64,000 bases of DNA from Omphiscola glabra (lineage: Eukaryota > Mollusca > Gastropoda > Lymnaeidae), in NCBI GenBank assembly GCA_964017045.1, contig OZ024796.1, positions 26,103,010 to 26,167,009 on the forward strand. Reading direction: 5' to 3'. Position numbers and translations under genes: made by a program. This document shows, in pieces, positions 23,492-35,315 of this stretch (its first letter is position 1; every line of letters starts with the position of its first letter). The notes below the pieces were generated by a model, which did no database searches, had not been told where the DNA came from, and saw only the letters and a list, made by a program, of their open reading frames with translations.

Positions 23492-23683
23492 TAGGGGCGT
23501 AGGGGGCTTTTTTTTTTTTTACTATGGGGAGGGGAGTGAGTTGACCAACCTCCTTTGGCCATCCTTCGGGCACTCTTCGGATTTGCGTCGTTTATAAAAT
23601 AATCTTGACGCCTCTAAGGGAGTGGGAGATCAGACCCCCGAGCCCGCCCCCTCCCCCCCCCCCCGCGGCCAGCTACGCCCCTG
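23492..23683. mobile_element. Putative hAT-type MITE (AGGGGCGTAG termini)
   Basis: Left TAGGGGCGTAGGGGG and right GGCCAGCTACGCCCCTG are inverted at AGGGGCGTAG. The flanks GTTATAGC (23484-23491) and GTTATATT (23684-23691) match at 6 of 8 positions. Poly(T), poly(C) and TCCTTTGGCC lie inside. No coding capacity. Confidence 0.55.
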
Positions 23684-24299
23684 GTTATATTCTTCTTCTC
23701 CTGTTGTTTCAATTCTCGTCCTTTCCTTGCCGCCAGTTCAATTCAAAATTCACGAAAGACGCTCGAATCAAACAGGTTAATTTTTGTTTAAGCCATTTTT
23801 AAGATGCCAAAATTAACTCCAGGTTTCAAATAAAAAGGGAAACAATGCCAATTTTTTAAAAACATTAAAATGAATTGTCATAAATTATCTACTCTGATTC
23901 CGACGTCATTGCGTCCCTAGACACACTATACGTCATTGCACGTGACGACGAAACTTTCGACTGTAAGCAACTTAAAACCTGCAGACGTATATTGCGGATA
24001 TAGCGTTGCTTGAAGATTTAGACACAATTACAAAAACTTCATCTACCCTTTCATAGTAGAAAGTAAAATGCTCAGAGAAGGCCACAAAGTTGTTTGGTCG
24101 TAGAGAGAGACTAGTATCACCTGGTCGACTGATAGGTGCCGTCTGCTGATTGTAGTGGGCTTCCAGCAGATTGGAAATAATCAATTCTACAGAGCGTGAA
24201 CCTGTGAGCCTTATGGCAGGTCAAGGTCATGGGGCGGGAGGAACAAAAAAGTAAAAAAATCCGTCAGCCCTGAAATTTGTATGAGGTCGTCAACAATGC
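23684..24299. other. Unassigned stretch
   Basis: No gene or named repeat that I can support. Confidence 0.5.
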
Positions 24300-25150
24300 C
24301 AGACATGAACTTTTATAAAATGCATTGACTTTCTATACCAGACATTGCAGTTCTATGTCAGATATTAGTTCACTATAACAGTAATTACCTCTCTATGCCA
24401 CACCAGAGTAACGCCTGTTGACGCCTCTTAACATCCAATCCAGACGGTACCCTCTGCGCAAGCCTGTACCTTTAAGAGCCAGGTATTACTCTTGTATGTC
24501 AGACATTACATCTCTACACCACACATTACCCTCCTTCGCCAGACATTACCACTGCACACCAGAAACTACCCTTCTGTATCTGACATTCAGTGGCGTAGCG
24601 AGCTTAACTCGCGCCCGGGGCACAATACCTTTTTAGTGCCCCCCCATATTCGAAAGCCATACAATTTTATATGTAAACTATACCATTTGGCGCCCCTTTG
24701 TGAGTAGCGCCCGGGGCATGATGCCCCCCTTGTCCCCTTCGCTACGCCACTGCTGACATTACGTTTCTATGCCATATATTATCATCTTATGGGAGAAAAT
24801 ACTCTTCTATGCCATACATTATCATCTTATGGGAGACAATAGTCTTCTATGCCATATATTATCATCTTATGGGAGACAATACTCTTCTCTACAATATATT
24901 ATCCTCTTATGGGAGGCAATACTCTTCTATGCCATATGTTATCATCTTATGGGAGACAATACTCTTCTATGCCATATATTATCATCTTCTGGGACACAAT
25001 TCTCTTCCATACCATATATTATCATCTTCTGGGACACAATACTCTTCCATACCATATATTATCATCTTATGGGAGACAATACTATTCTATGCCATATATT
25101 ATCATCTTATGGGAGACAATACTCATCTATGCCAGGCATTTCCCTTCTAA
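24300..25150. repeat. 40-bp minisatellite with degenerate left part, interrupted by a MITE
   Basis: 24768-25150 has nine to ten copies with CTATGCCATATATTATCATC and TTATGGGAGACAATACTC. 24300-24580 is a degenerate relative built on CTATGCCAGACATTAC-type words. A hAT MITE (24588-24752) lies at the junction. Confidence 0.9.
24588..24752 (+). mobile_element. hAT-type MITE, CAGTGGCGTAGCG family, copy 1
   Basis: Ends CAGTGGCGTAGCGAGCTTAA and CCTTCGCTACGCCACTG are inverted repeats. CTGACATT is duplicated exactly at 24580-24587 and 24753-24760. Inside are CTCGCGCCCGGGGCACAAT and GGCGCCCCTTTGTGAGTAG. Because it sits in a repeat containing GACATTAC, the duplication alone is weaker evidence here than for the copy at 35910. 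Confidence 0.85.
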
Positions 25151-25964
25151 ACAGACCCTAACTTAATTCTATTCCACTTATTGTCATTCTAAGCATGTCT
25201 TGTACATTTTTCCTTTCATCGCCGGCCAAAGGTGTCTGTATGTCATGACAATGAGAAACAATTTGACACAGCCTAGACACAACCATGATGTTTGTCAAGA
25301 GAGTGCTATTGACAGCGTGTGATTTACCATCGGCAAAAGCACCAGAGTCGGTCCTGGGGAAAAAAAAGGAAAACCTGCAGTTCTGCTCCCACTGAGGGCT
25401 GTATTACTGCATGTGAGCTATGTAACATGAGATTGATATAAAAGGGGGTGGGGGATGTGGTGTTTGCATGTCTCTCTCCACCTCCCTTACCCTACGCGTA
25501 ACTTGAGCTCCCCGTTCTAACTTCAATGTCATGCACGTGGCGGCGGCAGCCTCACCTCACCCCCCACCCCCCCCCACGCGCCCAACCGCCACGTCCGGTC
25601 AGACCTGCCCTAGTAATACATTAAGTTGACCCACTTACAATCTCAATCAGTCCATTAACGATACAGAGGAGTTGGGGGAGGGAGGGTTTACAAGACCATG
25701 TGTCGTGATGGTGGTTTATAGAACGGGTTGGTATTGGGAGGAGGGGGGTGCGTAATAAATCAATGAGTTCTCGTTTCGACGGGTATCATTAGTTTCGTAT
25801 GCTCCTTTAAATTTGACAAACAAATCTCGGGGCGACTTGGTGAGATCTGGGGCCAAAAAACAAACATGGCGGCCGGAAGAAGTAGGGAGAATAATAGAGC
25901 CTTATGAGAGAGGAGCGATGGCGAGGGCTTGTTTTAATGCGGGCAGGAGGATGTGATTATGTTT
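25151..25964. other. Unassigned stretch
   Basis: Poly(C)-rich near 25558-25577. No gene supported. Confidence 0.5.
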
Positions 25965-26075
25965 GATTTGAGGGATTACGGGTACAGGGATGTAGTGGAT
26001 TACGGATACAGGGATGTAGTGGATTACGGGTATAGGGATGTAGTGGATGACGGATGTAGGGATGTAGTAGATGGT
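25965..26075. repeat. 24-bp short array (GGATTACGGATACAGGGATG)
   Basis: Four to five copies of GGATTACGGATACAGGGATG plus TAGT, imperfect at the right. Confidence 0.9.
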
Positions 26076-26284
26076 TAAATGTGTTTATTACAAAGAAATG
26101 GGGATAAGAAGAAGGTAGATGTGGTTTGGCGCCTATTTTAAGGAAATGCAAAGTGAAAATATGATTTGGTATAAGTTGAGGGGTCGAAATTTGGATAATA
26201 TGGGTTGTTTTGTTAAAAATTGTTTATTTTGTAAAATTGGGTTGTTTGGAAAATTTGGGTCGTTATCATGAATGCAATTTTTCA

Positions 26285-26540
26285 ATGTATCATCATCATC
26301 ATCATCATGTCCCTTAGTCTTTGGACCGCTTGGGCGCCACAGATGACATGAAAACTATCCTTCTCCATTCCTCTCGGTCTTCGGCACTACGCATAGCATC
26401 GCCTAGTTTTAATCCCGTCCACTCTTTGGTGTTATCTTCCCATCCTTTTCTCCGTCTTCCTCTTCTTCTTTCTCCTCTAGTAGTGCCCTGCATGATTTCT
26501 CTGGCGAGCCCTTGTTTTCTGGTAACGTGGCCATACCACT
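26285..26540 (-). mobile_element. 5'-truncated LINE, reverse-transcriptase ORF C-terminus plus 3' (GAT)n tail
   Basis: About 75 codons (26314-26538) read without a stop from WYGHVTRKQGLAREI through QGTTRGERRRGRRRKGW, EDNTKEWTGLKLGDAMRSAE and REEWRRIVFMSSVAPKRSKD to a stop. This is the conserved C-terminal tail of non-LTR retrotransposon reverse transcriptases. After the stop comes a short 3' UTR ending in (ATG/GAT)n, seen as (ATC)n at 26289-26309 on the plus strand. It is the same family as 43336-43755 but better preserved, so probably younger. The clade is not determined. Confidence 0.85.
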
Positions 26541-26714
26541 ACAAATTTATTTTTTAAAAATTAGATGAACTCGTAGAGAAGACGTGACCTCGTTTTTCCT
26601 TACACTTTGGTCGAGGTGACTGTAATTATACCACTTCTGACACCAATGTAACGTTTCACTCTGTTGTGGTTAATACAGGGATGATAGTTAGCTAAATCAA
26701 TGTTACAATGATTC
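26541..26714. other. Spacer
   Basis: Nothing recognised. Confidence 0.5.
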
Positions 26715-27600
26715 TCGGCATTGTCTCTAATGACTCTTAGCACTTTCTCTTATGACTCTTGGCATTGTCTCTAATGACTCTTGGCATTGTCTCTAATGAC
26801 TCTTGGCATTGTCTCTAATGACTATTGGCATTGTCTCTAATGACTCTTGGCATTGTCTCTAATGACTCTTGGCATTGTCTCTAATGACTATTGGCATTGC
26901 CTCTAATGACTCTTGGAATTGTCTCTAATGACTCTTGGCATTGTCTCTAATGACTCTTGGCATAGTTTCGAACGACTCTTGACATTCTCTCTTATGACTC
27001 TTGGCATAGTTTCTAACGACTCTTGGCATTGCCTCTAATGACTCTTGCATAATTTCTATCGACTCTTGGCATTGTCTCTAATGACTTTCGGAATGTATCT
27101 GCTGACTCTTCGCATTGCCTCTGCTGACTCTTGGCATTGTCTTAAATGACTCTTGGAATTGTCTTTGCTGACTCTTGGCATTGTCTCTGTCGAATCTTAG
27201 CATTTGTCTCTAATAACTATTGACATTATGTATAATGACTCCTGGTATTGAAATTGGTATTTTCTCTAAGGACTCTTGGCACTGTCTATGATGACTCTTT
27301 GAATTGTTTGCTGACTCTTGGATTTGTCTCCAATAACTCTTGGCATTGTCTATAGTCACTCCTGGCATCGTCTCTGTTGACGATTGGTATTTTCTCTGAT
27401 GACTCTTGGCATTGCCTCTGCTGACTCTTGGCATTGTCTCTGCCGACTCTTTGCATTTGTATCTAACAACTCTTGACATTGTCTGCAGTTACTCCTGCCA
27501 TTGTCTCTGCTGACTATTGATATTTTCTCTAATGACTCTAGGAATTGTCTCCAATGACTATTGGCTTTGTCTGCTGACTTTTGGAATCGCCTTAGCTGAG
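26715..27600. repeat. 22-bp minisatellite (TTGTCTCTAATGACTCTTGG)
   Basis: About 40 units. The left third is homogeneous and the right two thirds carry many substitutions and unit-length changes, so homogenisation has been acting on the left side only. Confidence 0.93.
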
Positions 27601-27949
27601 TTCAAGACCATTAAAGTCTCGAGGTTTCTTCGTTATGTTTACAACCTGTTCAAAGTCAGTGTCTGATTATTTACATAATTCAAGGGAAGAGAAATGAGCG
27701 TCGTAGTATCCATAGAGTATGAGTAAGCCATGGCGTAGAATAAAGCGTCGGGGTATCCACATAGTAAGAGTAAGCAATGGAATAGAATAAAGCAAATCGA
27801 TTGACTTTTCATTCTTAATTAAAGAATGGAGTGAGGACGGGAATACTATAAAATAAAATAAAAAATATGAAAAAAGTTGAAAATTAGTTACAACTAACGA
27901 AAGCTGCGGGATTTCTTATACCGAATGGTTTTCTTCATAGTAACAATGT
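27601..27949. other. Spacer with a small duplication
   Basis: Two imperfect copies of a roughly 60-bp phrase (GAGTAAGCCATGGCGTAGAA and GAGTAAGCAATGGAATAGAA). No gene. Confidence 0.5.
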
Positions 27950-29570
27950 CCGCTACAGGTCAGCAGATATCGGGTGGATTGGTGTAACAATGTCCGCTAC
28001 AGGTCAGCAGATATCGGGTGGGCTGGTGCAGCAATGTCCGCTACAGGTCAGCAGATATTGGGTGGATTGGTGTAGCAATGTCCGCTACAGGTCAGCAGAT
28101 ATCGGGTGGATTCGTGTAGCAATGTCCGTTACAGGAAAGCAGATATCGGGTGGATTGGTGTAGCAATGTCCGTTACAGGTAAGCAGATATCGGGTGGATT
28201 GGTGTATCAATGTCCGCTACAGGTCAGCAGATATCGGGTGGGCTGGTGCAGCAATGTCCGCTACAGGTAAGCAGATATCGGGTGGATTGGTGTAGCAATG
28301 TTCGCTACAGGTCAGCTGATATCGGGTGGATTGGTGTAGCTATGTCCGTTACAGGTCAGCAGATATCGGGTGGATTGGTGTAGCAATGTCCCCCTCAGGT
28401 CAGCAGATATTGGGTGGGCTGGTGCAGCAATGTCCGCTACAGGTCAGCAGATATCGGGTGGGCTGGTGTAGCAATGTACGTTACAGGTCAGCAGATATCG
28501 GGTGGATTGGTGTAGCAATGTCCGCTACAGGTCAGCAGATATGGGGTGGGCTGGTGTAGCAATGTCCGCTACAGGTCAGCAGATATCGGGTGGGCTGGTG
28601 TAGCAATGTCCGCTACAGGTCAGCAGATATGGGGTGGGCTGGTGTAGCAATGTCCGCTACAGGTCAGCAGATATCGGGTGGGCTGGTGTAGCAATGTCCG
28701 CTACAGGTCAGCAGATATCGGGTGGGCTGGTGTAGCAATGTCCGCTACAGGTCAGCAGATATCGGGTGGGCTGGTGTAGCAATGTCCGCTACAGGTCAGC
28801 AGATATCGGGTGGATTGGTGTAGCAATGTCCGCTACAGGTCAGCAGATATCGGGTGGATTGGTGTAGCAATGTCCGCTACAGGTCAGCAGATATCGGGTG
28901 GATTGGTGTAGCAATGTCCGCTACAGGTAAGCAGATATCGGGTGGATTGGTGTAGCAATGTCCGCTACAGGTCAGCAGATATCGGGTGGGCTGGTGTAGC
29001 AATGTACGTTACAGGTCAGCAGATATCGGGTGGATTGGTGTAGCAATGTCCGCTACAGGTCAGCAGATATTGGGTGAATTGGTGTAGCAATGTCCGCTAC
29101 AGGTCAGCAGATATCGGGTGGGCTGGTGTAGCAATGTCCGCTACAGGTCAGCAGAGATCGGGTGGGCTGGTGTAGCAATGTCCGCTACAGGTCAGCAGAT
29201 ATTGGGTGGGCTGGTGTAGCAATGTCCGCTACAGGTCAGCAGATATCGGGTGGGCTGGTGTAGCAATGTCCGCTACAGGTCAGCAGATATCGGGTGGATT
29301 GGTGTAGCAATGTCCGCTACAGGTCAGCTAATATCGGGTGGGCTGGTGCAGCAATGTCCGCTACAGGTCAGCTAATATCGGGTGGGCTGGTGCAGCAATG
29401 TCCGCTACAGGTCAGCTAATATCGGGTGGGCTGGTGCAGCAATGTCCGCTACAGGTCAGCTAATATCGGGTGGGCTGGTGCAGCAATGTCCGCTACAGGT
29501 CAGCTAATATCGGGTGGGCTGGTGCAGCAATGTCCGCTACAGGTAAGCTAATATCGGGTGGGCTGTTTCG
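27950..29570. repeat. 44-bp satellite-like array, about 37 copies (largest in the window)
   Basis: Each unit has CAATGTCCGCTACAGGTCAG and CAGATATCGGGTGG(G/A)(C/T)TGG. GGATTGGTGTAG and GGGCTGGTGTAG/GGGCTGGTGCAG subtypes occur in patches, and 29320-29570 is a run of one subtype (CAGCTAATATCGGG). Some units change AGGTCAGC to AGGTAAGC. The 44-bp period rotates all frames and rules out coding. Confidence 0.96.
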
Positions 29571-30394
29571 GTATAACGTCGCTGTTGTAGAAATAAATAA
29601 CATTAAGAGATGAAATAAGGCTAACGCACATAGCAATAGTCGACAGCCGGCAGTAATAAAGAGGGAGCTGTTGATTTGTGAGGCCTGTGGGTTGGTATGG
29701 ATGGACTGAGTGGGGAATGGATGGGGATGATTTGGCTGCGGTTGGAAATAACGAAAAATTAACTGGGGGGAAATGATATTTAATTTAAAAAATATTAAAA
29801 AATAAAATTTTATAAATTATAAATTTAAAAACTGGAAAAAAAAGTACTGCATTGAAAGCTTAAAATAATGTGATCGAGTTAGAATAATTGTTTCTGATAA
29901 AATGAAATTATGAAGAAATGCGGACATGCAACTGAATTGGGGCCGCCTTGTGCTGCAGCTATAATTAAGTAATTTATAATTTTACAATGTGGCGGATGAT
30001 TTGATTTCCGCACATCTCTCCTGGTCTCATTTCGCGACGTCCATTATCATTAAGAATGCCGAGAGCGGGGTTTTATAGAATTACCGGACATTTAATTATA
30101 AGGGCATTCATATTTCACATCAACAATGTTCATTTACATTCAAATAGATTTATTTTTGTGGTGGGGGATGTTGAAAAGAAAGAAAGAAAAAAGTTATGTT
30201 GAAATATCTGAAATAATGTGCGTGCTTGTAAGAATGTCTCCCATCAAATAATTGATGCACATACACGTTTTACAGCGTTCAAAGAGTTTCCATTAAAAAT
30301 TATTTCATTTAGAAGCAATAAAGGGGATTCATGTGTAATGCAACAGAGAAGGCATTTCGTTGTATTACCATTTATATTGACTTCGATTCGATGC
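29571..30394. other. Unassigned AT-rich stretch
   Basis: No gene supported. A/T-rich between 29760 and 29900. Confidence 0.5.
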
Positions 30395-30870
30395 GATGGG
30401 TGGCCAAATATTCGGGCGGCTTATTGACCAACTTTCCGTTAACCTGTCGAGCTGAAACCTGGCACATAGACGTGGCCTAAGAAACAAAAATTTTTTTTTC
30501 TTCTTCAAATTTTCAGCCCCACTTCAAACACAACCACCAAAAATCAATTTTTCTTTTTTTTTTCCCCAAGCGGGAGATGAAGGAAATATGATGCCACTGA
30601 TTTCATGATTTCACGATGCTAAATTCCCAATAACTGCCCTAAGGTAATGCTTTTTAAAAAGTAAGGGGCGTGGAAAAAAATGTGCGGCTGAGACCCTTGT
30701 GGGGTGGGGGGGGCTCTAATTGGGATTCTCAGAAATTGCGTTACTTGTACGCGTATTTTGTCAAATATTCAGCCCCTTCCTCCCCCCCCCCCCCCCCATT
30801 GCTCAATATTACATTTTGAAAAGAATTTATACGAAAAACTATGTTTTAGTGGTTGTTTAAATGGACTCAC
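30395..30870 (+). mobile_element. Old dispersed repeat, copy 2 (pair with 7668-8120)
   Basis: Collinear with 7668-8120 (see there), but interrupted by extra T, G and C runs, including poly(C) near 30782-30797. Confidence 0.6.
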
Positions 30871-31850
30871 TTATTCAAGAGTTCAGAGGTCATATAAGAA
30901 AGATCATAGAGGGCTCCGCCTACCACAACCTCCCTCACTTTAGAGTTCAGAGGTCGTAATAAAAAGATCCTAGAGGTTTCCTCCTACCTAAGCCTCCCTT
31001 ATTTAAGAGTTCATATTTCATATTGAAACGATTATAGAGTGTCACAGAACGGTTGTTACGGAGGAGGGCTCCGGTCCCGACTTATCACAAACTGTATTGA
31101 TGAAGTAGTAATCAGTGCAGGACCGCTCCTCTCTGTGATTTATATTGTGGGTATCTAGGCGTTAGGACAGACAAGAGCACAACGTAGACAAACGTAAACT
31201 GAACAACTCCAACTCCAGGTGTCCAGATGATAAACGAGAATGTATTTATTACTAAAATATCATAATCTCTTCTGTAGTCTTCACTGTCAGCTAACGACTT
31301 ACGATATGAGTCTCTATCAAATCTATGACTGTTCCCAGTTTCGTCTCAACTATTCCTATGTTTCACAAGTCAATTGTCGTCTCCTGGTCTCTCTTGCAAC
31401 TATTCCTTAACAACTGCTATCTTAGCTCTTTTCTCTCTACTTCCAACACAACGAACTACTACCAACTTCAACTCTCACTAAACTCAACTCTCCCTATGTC
31501 AGGAAGTGTTCTGTCTTATATGCCCATTCTCTACCTCCATAGGTGGCCTAGGAATGTTATCTAACAACACAGCCCCGCCCCCTAATTTCCGATTAATTTG
31601 GATTTCCCGCCGTTAACCCCAAAATTAACATGCGAAGTCCTCCCTCTATCTCAAAGATGCGAGACTCTATTAACCTTACCCTCGACCCTTTAACGATACT
31701 CTCCCCAAACTAACAGCAGTTTCCGCCCATCCTATAAATTACCTGAACAATGGAGCCTTGTCCTGTACCCCTCCCAGTCATTTGTGACATAGAGTCCTCC
31801 TCCTACTCCAGCCTCACTCACTCAAGAGTTCAGAAACGATCTTTCTTATT
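30871..31850. repeat. 64-bp tandem repeat split by a solo LTR
   Basis: AGAGTTCAG landmarks fall at 30878, 30942 and 31006, exactly 64 bp apart. The next is at 31825. Removing 31040-31789 plus one copy of the 5-bp duplication brings it exactly 64 bp from 31006. Units contain GATCATAGAGGGCTCCGCCT-type sequence. Confidence 0.88.
31040..31789. mobile_element. Solo LTR (750 bp) with 5-bp TSD
   Basis: It begins TGTCACAGAAC and ends ATTTGTGACA, so it has the TG...CA ends with a short inverted TGTCACA. TAGAG is duplicated at 31035-31039 and 31790-31794. It has no primer-binding site, gag or pol nearby, so it is a solo LTR left by recombination. A five-base duplication fits Gypsy- or BEL-type integrases. 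The family is unknown. Orientation cannot be set. Confidence 0.85.
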
Positions 31851-32900
31851 CACAAGCGGTTCAAAGAAGACAACCATGGAAAAGCCTCTGATAACCATGA
31901 ACAGACGGTCGCAGTTTAACAAGCAGATACCTCGGTCAAGACGGCAACAGCCTGCTGCTAATACTCAGTTTACCAGCAGAAATGCCAACAGCTATTTGGT
32001 AAACCTGGGGGGAAGAAGGTCAACTGGGATAGTGGCGATAGTACCAGATTCAGTGTTAAGAGCAACGTAAACTACAAGCCAATGAGTAACAACACACATG
32101 GGTTTATGGGGAAAACTAGAATTACGTGCAATTGTGAGATGGGGGAGCTGTTAATATTATGCGCGCATTGAATTAGCTATATTGGTACTTTTCGTATCCA
32201 GATTTGTTTGTGGGTTTGTTCTATTACGTTTCGGTGTTATATGCCCTTGAAATATTATAATTATAACTATGCAATGTAGAACAAGGCAAACCAAAATGAT
32301 CTAAACCTAATCAATAAAATCCATTATTTTTCATATTTTGCTCATTACACTAAGTTTTTTTTTAAATTTTACGACGCGTGTTTCATTTGACTAAACATTA
32401 ACCTTATCAGACACTCATAGTTTCGTACGCACACTGACGACTGACCTCACAAGTTCATACGCCTGGTAAGCATAGTTTTAGATTGCCGTCATGGTCTTAA
32501 AACTCGTTAGCTCATACGCAAGTCATAAGTTTAACATGAAACTCACCAAATTTAGCATTTTTAAGAAACGTAAACCTAAAAAAATAGAACCCCCCTCCCC
32601 TGTTCCCCTTCAGATGACAAGCACACTGCGGCCAGCGAACATCAGTGGCACATGGATCGTGTCAGTCATTCATCTTGGCAGTAAAAAACGAATGATTGAC
32701 GGGTTGATCCGGCACGGAACGTTTAATTAATGTAGGTTATGCTGACCGAGATGAGGCAGGCGGTCAACTTGTCCTGCGACACTAGAGTTCAAGCCAGATA
32801 TCCAAGGCAACAAGTAGGATATTTTTCTCAAGTCCTTATTCGAAAAAAAACAAAAAAACAACATAGTTCACTAACTCTACAACTGTTATATCAAATAGAA
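31851..32900. other. Unassigned stretch
   Basis: Open frames at 31750-32070 and 32491-32730 (+) lack recognisable domains, and the first runs through the LTR edge. No gene supported. Confidence 0.5.
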
Positions 32901-33685
32901 CAATGGTCCTCAACCTTTGTTTCACTCACAGCACACCTAGCGTATCCGGAAATTTGATCGAAAGAAATTAATTTCGTCGACGGAAAATTGATCAACGGAA
33001 ATTTGATCGAACGGAAATTTGGTCGAATCTTTTTTTTTAGTTTACACGTTACAATTTTGCGTCAAATTTCTTTTTGAACGCATTATTTTGTTTTACTATA
33101 TTGTATAAAAATTATATTTTAAAAAACTTCTAAAAAAAAAGACATTCTTTTAAAGACAAGTTAGAGCGCACTAAAAACTAAAAATAATTTAACATAATTT
33201 CCAGTACGCAAAGAAATATTCGACTGTATGAAGAAATCAGAAGAAAGATCTTCGGTACGTACGTCAGTCTCAACAGGATGCGGCTTAGTTTGTCTCGTGT
33301 TTGGTTTCATTTCTCTGTGATAAATGTTACCTCGGTATGTAAAGAAAAATGTGAACAGCCATCAATCAACACCTAGAGAAAGTATTGCACAGTACCGGCG
33401 CCCGCGTTAAAAAGCCGGGATCAAAGGAAAAGAGAGAAGGGCCTATTTTACTGCTTGCTTCAGTCGTTTTGTGCTCGTGACTTGTCATGTGACCCGCTAA
33501 ATGTAAACAGGCAGCTGAGCTTTGCCATTTGACTTCAAAACTTTTCAGGTTGTAAGACAATCATTGCCCCTTTGTTTCAACACGTTCATGTGTATTATAG
33601 TTTTCGCGTGTTTTTCATCATATTGGAGGAATTTTGCAGCGGCACAGCTAGCATCGTCTCGCGGCACACCGGTTGCGGGGCACTC
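32901..33685. mobile_element. hAT-type non-autonomous element with internal insertion
   Basis: Left CAATGGTCCTCAACCTTTGT ... CACAGCACACC and right CGCGGCACACCGGTTGCGGG plus GCACTC are inverted. The flanks AAATAGAA (32893-32900) and AAATAGAG (33686-33693) match at 7 of 8 positions. The TTTCCG repeat at 32940-33063 lies just inside the left end, apparently inserted later. No transposase frame seen. Confidence 0.7.
32940..33063 (+). repeat. TTTCCG/GATCAAA dispersed repeat, copy 2
   Basis: Reverse complement of 14156-14277: GCGTATCCGGAAATTTGATC at the left, TTTGGTCGAATCTTTTTTTT at the right. It lies inside the hAT element at 32901-33685. Confidence 0.75.
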
Positions 33686-35315
33686 AAATAGAGTATTGTT
33701 AACATGGAGCAGTATGCATATCTTAATGGTCCCTTGGTATTAAATGTGTTTCCACAATATTATATAGTCCAAATTGTTACAAAATCAACAATAGGCCAAG
33801 TCTACATCGCACCTGCTGGCCTTTAAACAACTGGCGCACAAACATTCCAACACCCTACCTGTCGGCCTTTCAGCAATAGGCCTACAGACATTTCTACTGA
33901 CAACCCAAGACCATTCCCATCACTCTTTATTGATTAATATAATAGTCACCTCCGAAACAATTCAACGTTTTTACCTGAGTTCAACCGTCACGCATGCTGC
34001 TTCACAGCATGAGTTTAAAAACTCAGTACATTAATATAAAACATGTTGAGTAGGGGCAGGGCCGGTTGTGAAAAGGAAGCAGCCACACCACTAGCAAAAT
34101 ATTTATAATAGATAAAAAAATGATTTTGTAAAGCGGTTTTCTAGTATTGTTGTTCAGTGATGTGACCAGGCCTGACACGATAACCCGAAGCTGCAGACGT
34201 GTAGTCCTTGAGACAATGTTGTTGTAATGCATTTGTCTGCCCCAGTCCCGTGTACAGACAGAAGCAGTGACAGAACGTCGTGACGTGTGTAAACAGACAA
34301 TGTCTGGCTCAGGGGGAACAGGCAAGATGGCGTCTCGCTAATGGCGTGCACGTGGTGAGACCGTCTGTAGCGGTTTGCGTCGTTTCCGGAAACTTTGTCG
34401 GTTGCCTGGGCTTGAACGGGAGGGCCCATAAACTGGGTGGATGTGTCGTCAATGGTGTCTTATCTTTGGCCAGGTGCCCCCCCCCCCGAGATGCTTAGGT
34501 TAAAGGGGTGTGTGGGGTATAGGGGAGGGGGGGTAAAGGTTGATCCCGCCACACCCACGCACTTTTACCACCACGCCAACACTATTTGAGGCCATTCACA
34601 AACATTTTAAGCAGCACTCGTCCAAACATGGGCGTGCACCCAGGTGGATTCAAAATACAAATGGTCGTTTCTTGCCTTTGTTTCTGGTTTTGTAAACACA
34701 TTTTTAAAATTCCGCGTACTGTATAATTATTTCTTAGGCTAATACGACCAGCCCATAAACAACACTAGCACTTAATTTGAATTTTTGAATTATTTCTGGT
34801 TGCAAACTCTGGTTCCGGCAAACGTTTCTGACCTATTAATTTCTAGGTACCAATCTGACCAGCTCAGGTATTACGACGAGGGTATTTTTTTTTCAAGACC
34901 TTGGCATGCAATGGGGCATGTTTTCTGTGGTGTGTGTTTGTGGGGGGGGGGGGGGGGGGGAGATATTATCCACCCAATATGACCGTCAACATTCTTGCAA
35001 TATCCGTCTCATTTAGTTAACGGGCGCACTCTGTGTCAATAAAATGTCCTTGTCAAATCATAGTTGCTTCTGACAGGTCTACGATGGTGTTCTGGTTACC
35101 GTCTGCTTGTCTTTTACTGTTGGAAAAGTTGCAGTACACTGACATATTAAGTGAGCCCAGGTACTCCACAAAACCGTCAGTCTCAGCAAAGGAAAGATTG
35201 GCCAATGACATGGTAGAGTGCAGACGAAGATGTAGACGTAGACGTAGGAAAGATGATACGATTTCTCGAAGATCCGTCAAGTAATGGAAACGTTGAAACA
35301 AAAGCGTAATCATCG
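33686..35315. other. Unassigned stretch
   Basis: Poly(C) near 34485-34493 and poly(G) near 34944-34960. Frames at 34023-34498 lack domains. No gene supported. Confidence 0.5.

Noticed and set aside
27950..29570. Possible CRISPR-like array of 44-bp units
   Set aside because: Units are contiguous with no unique spacers, and the genome is metazoan.
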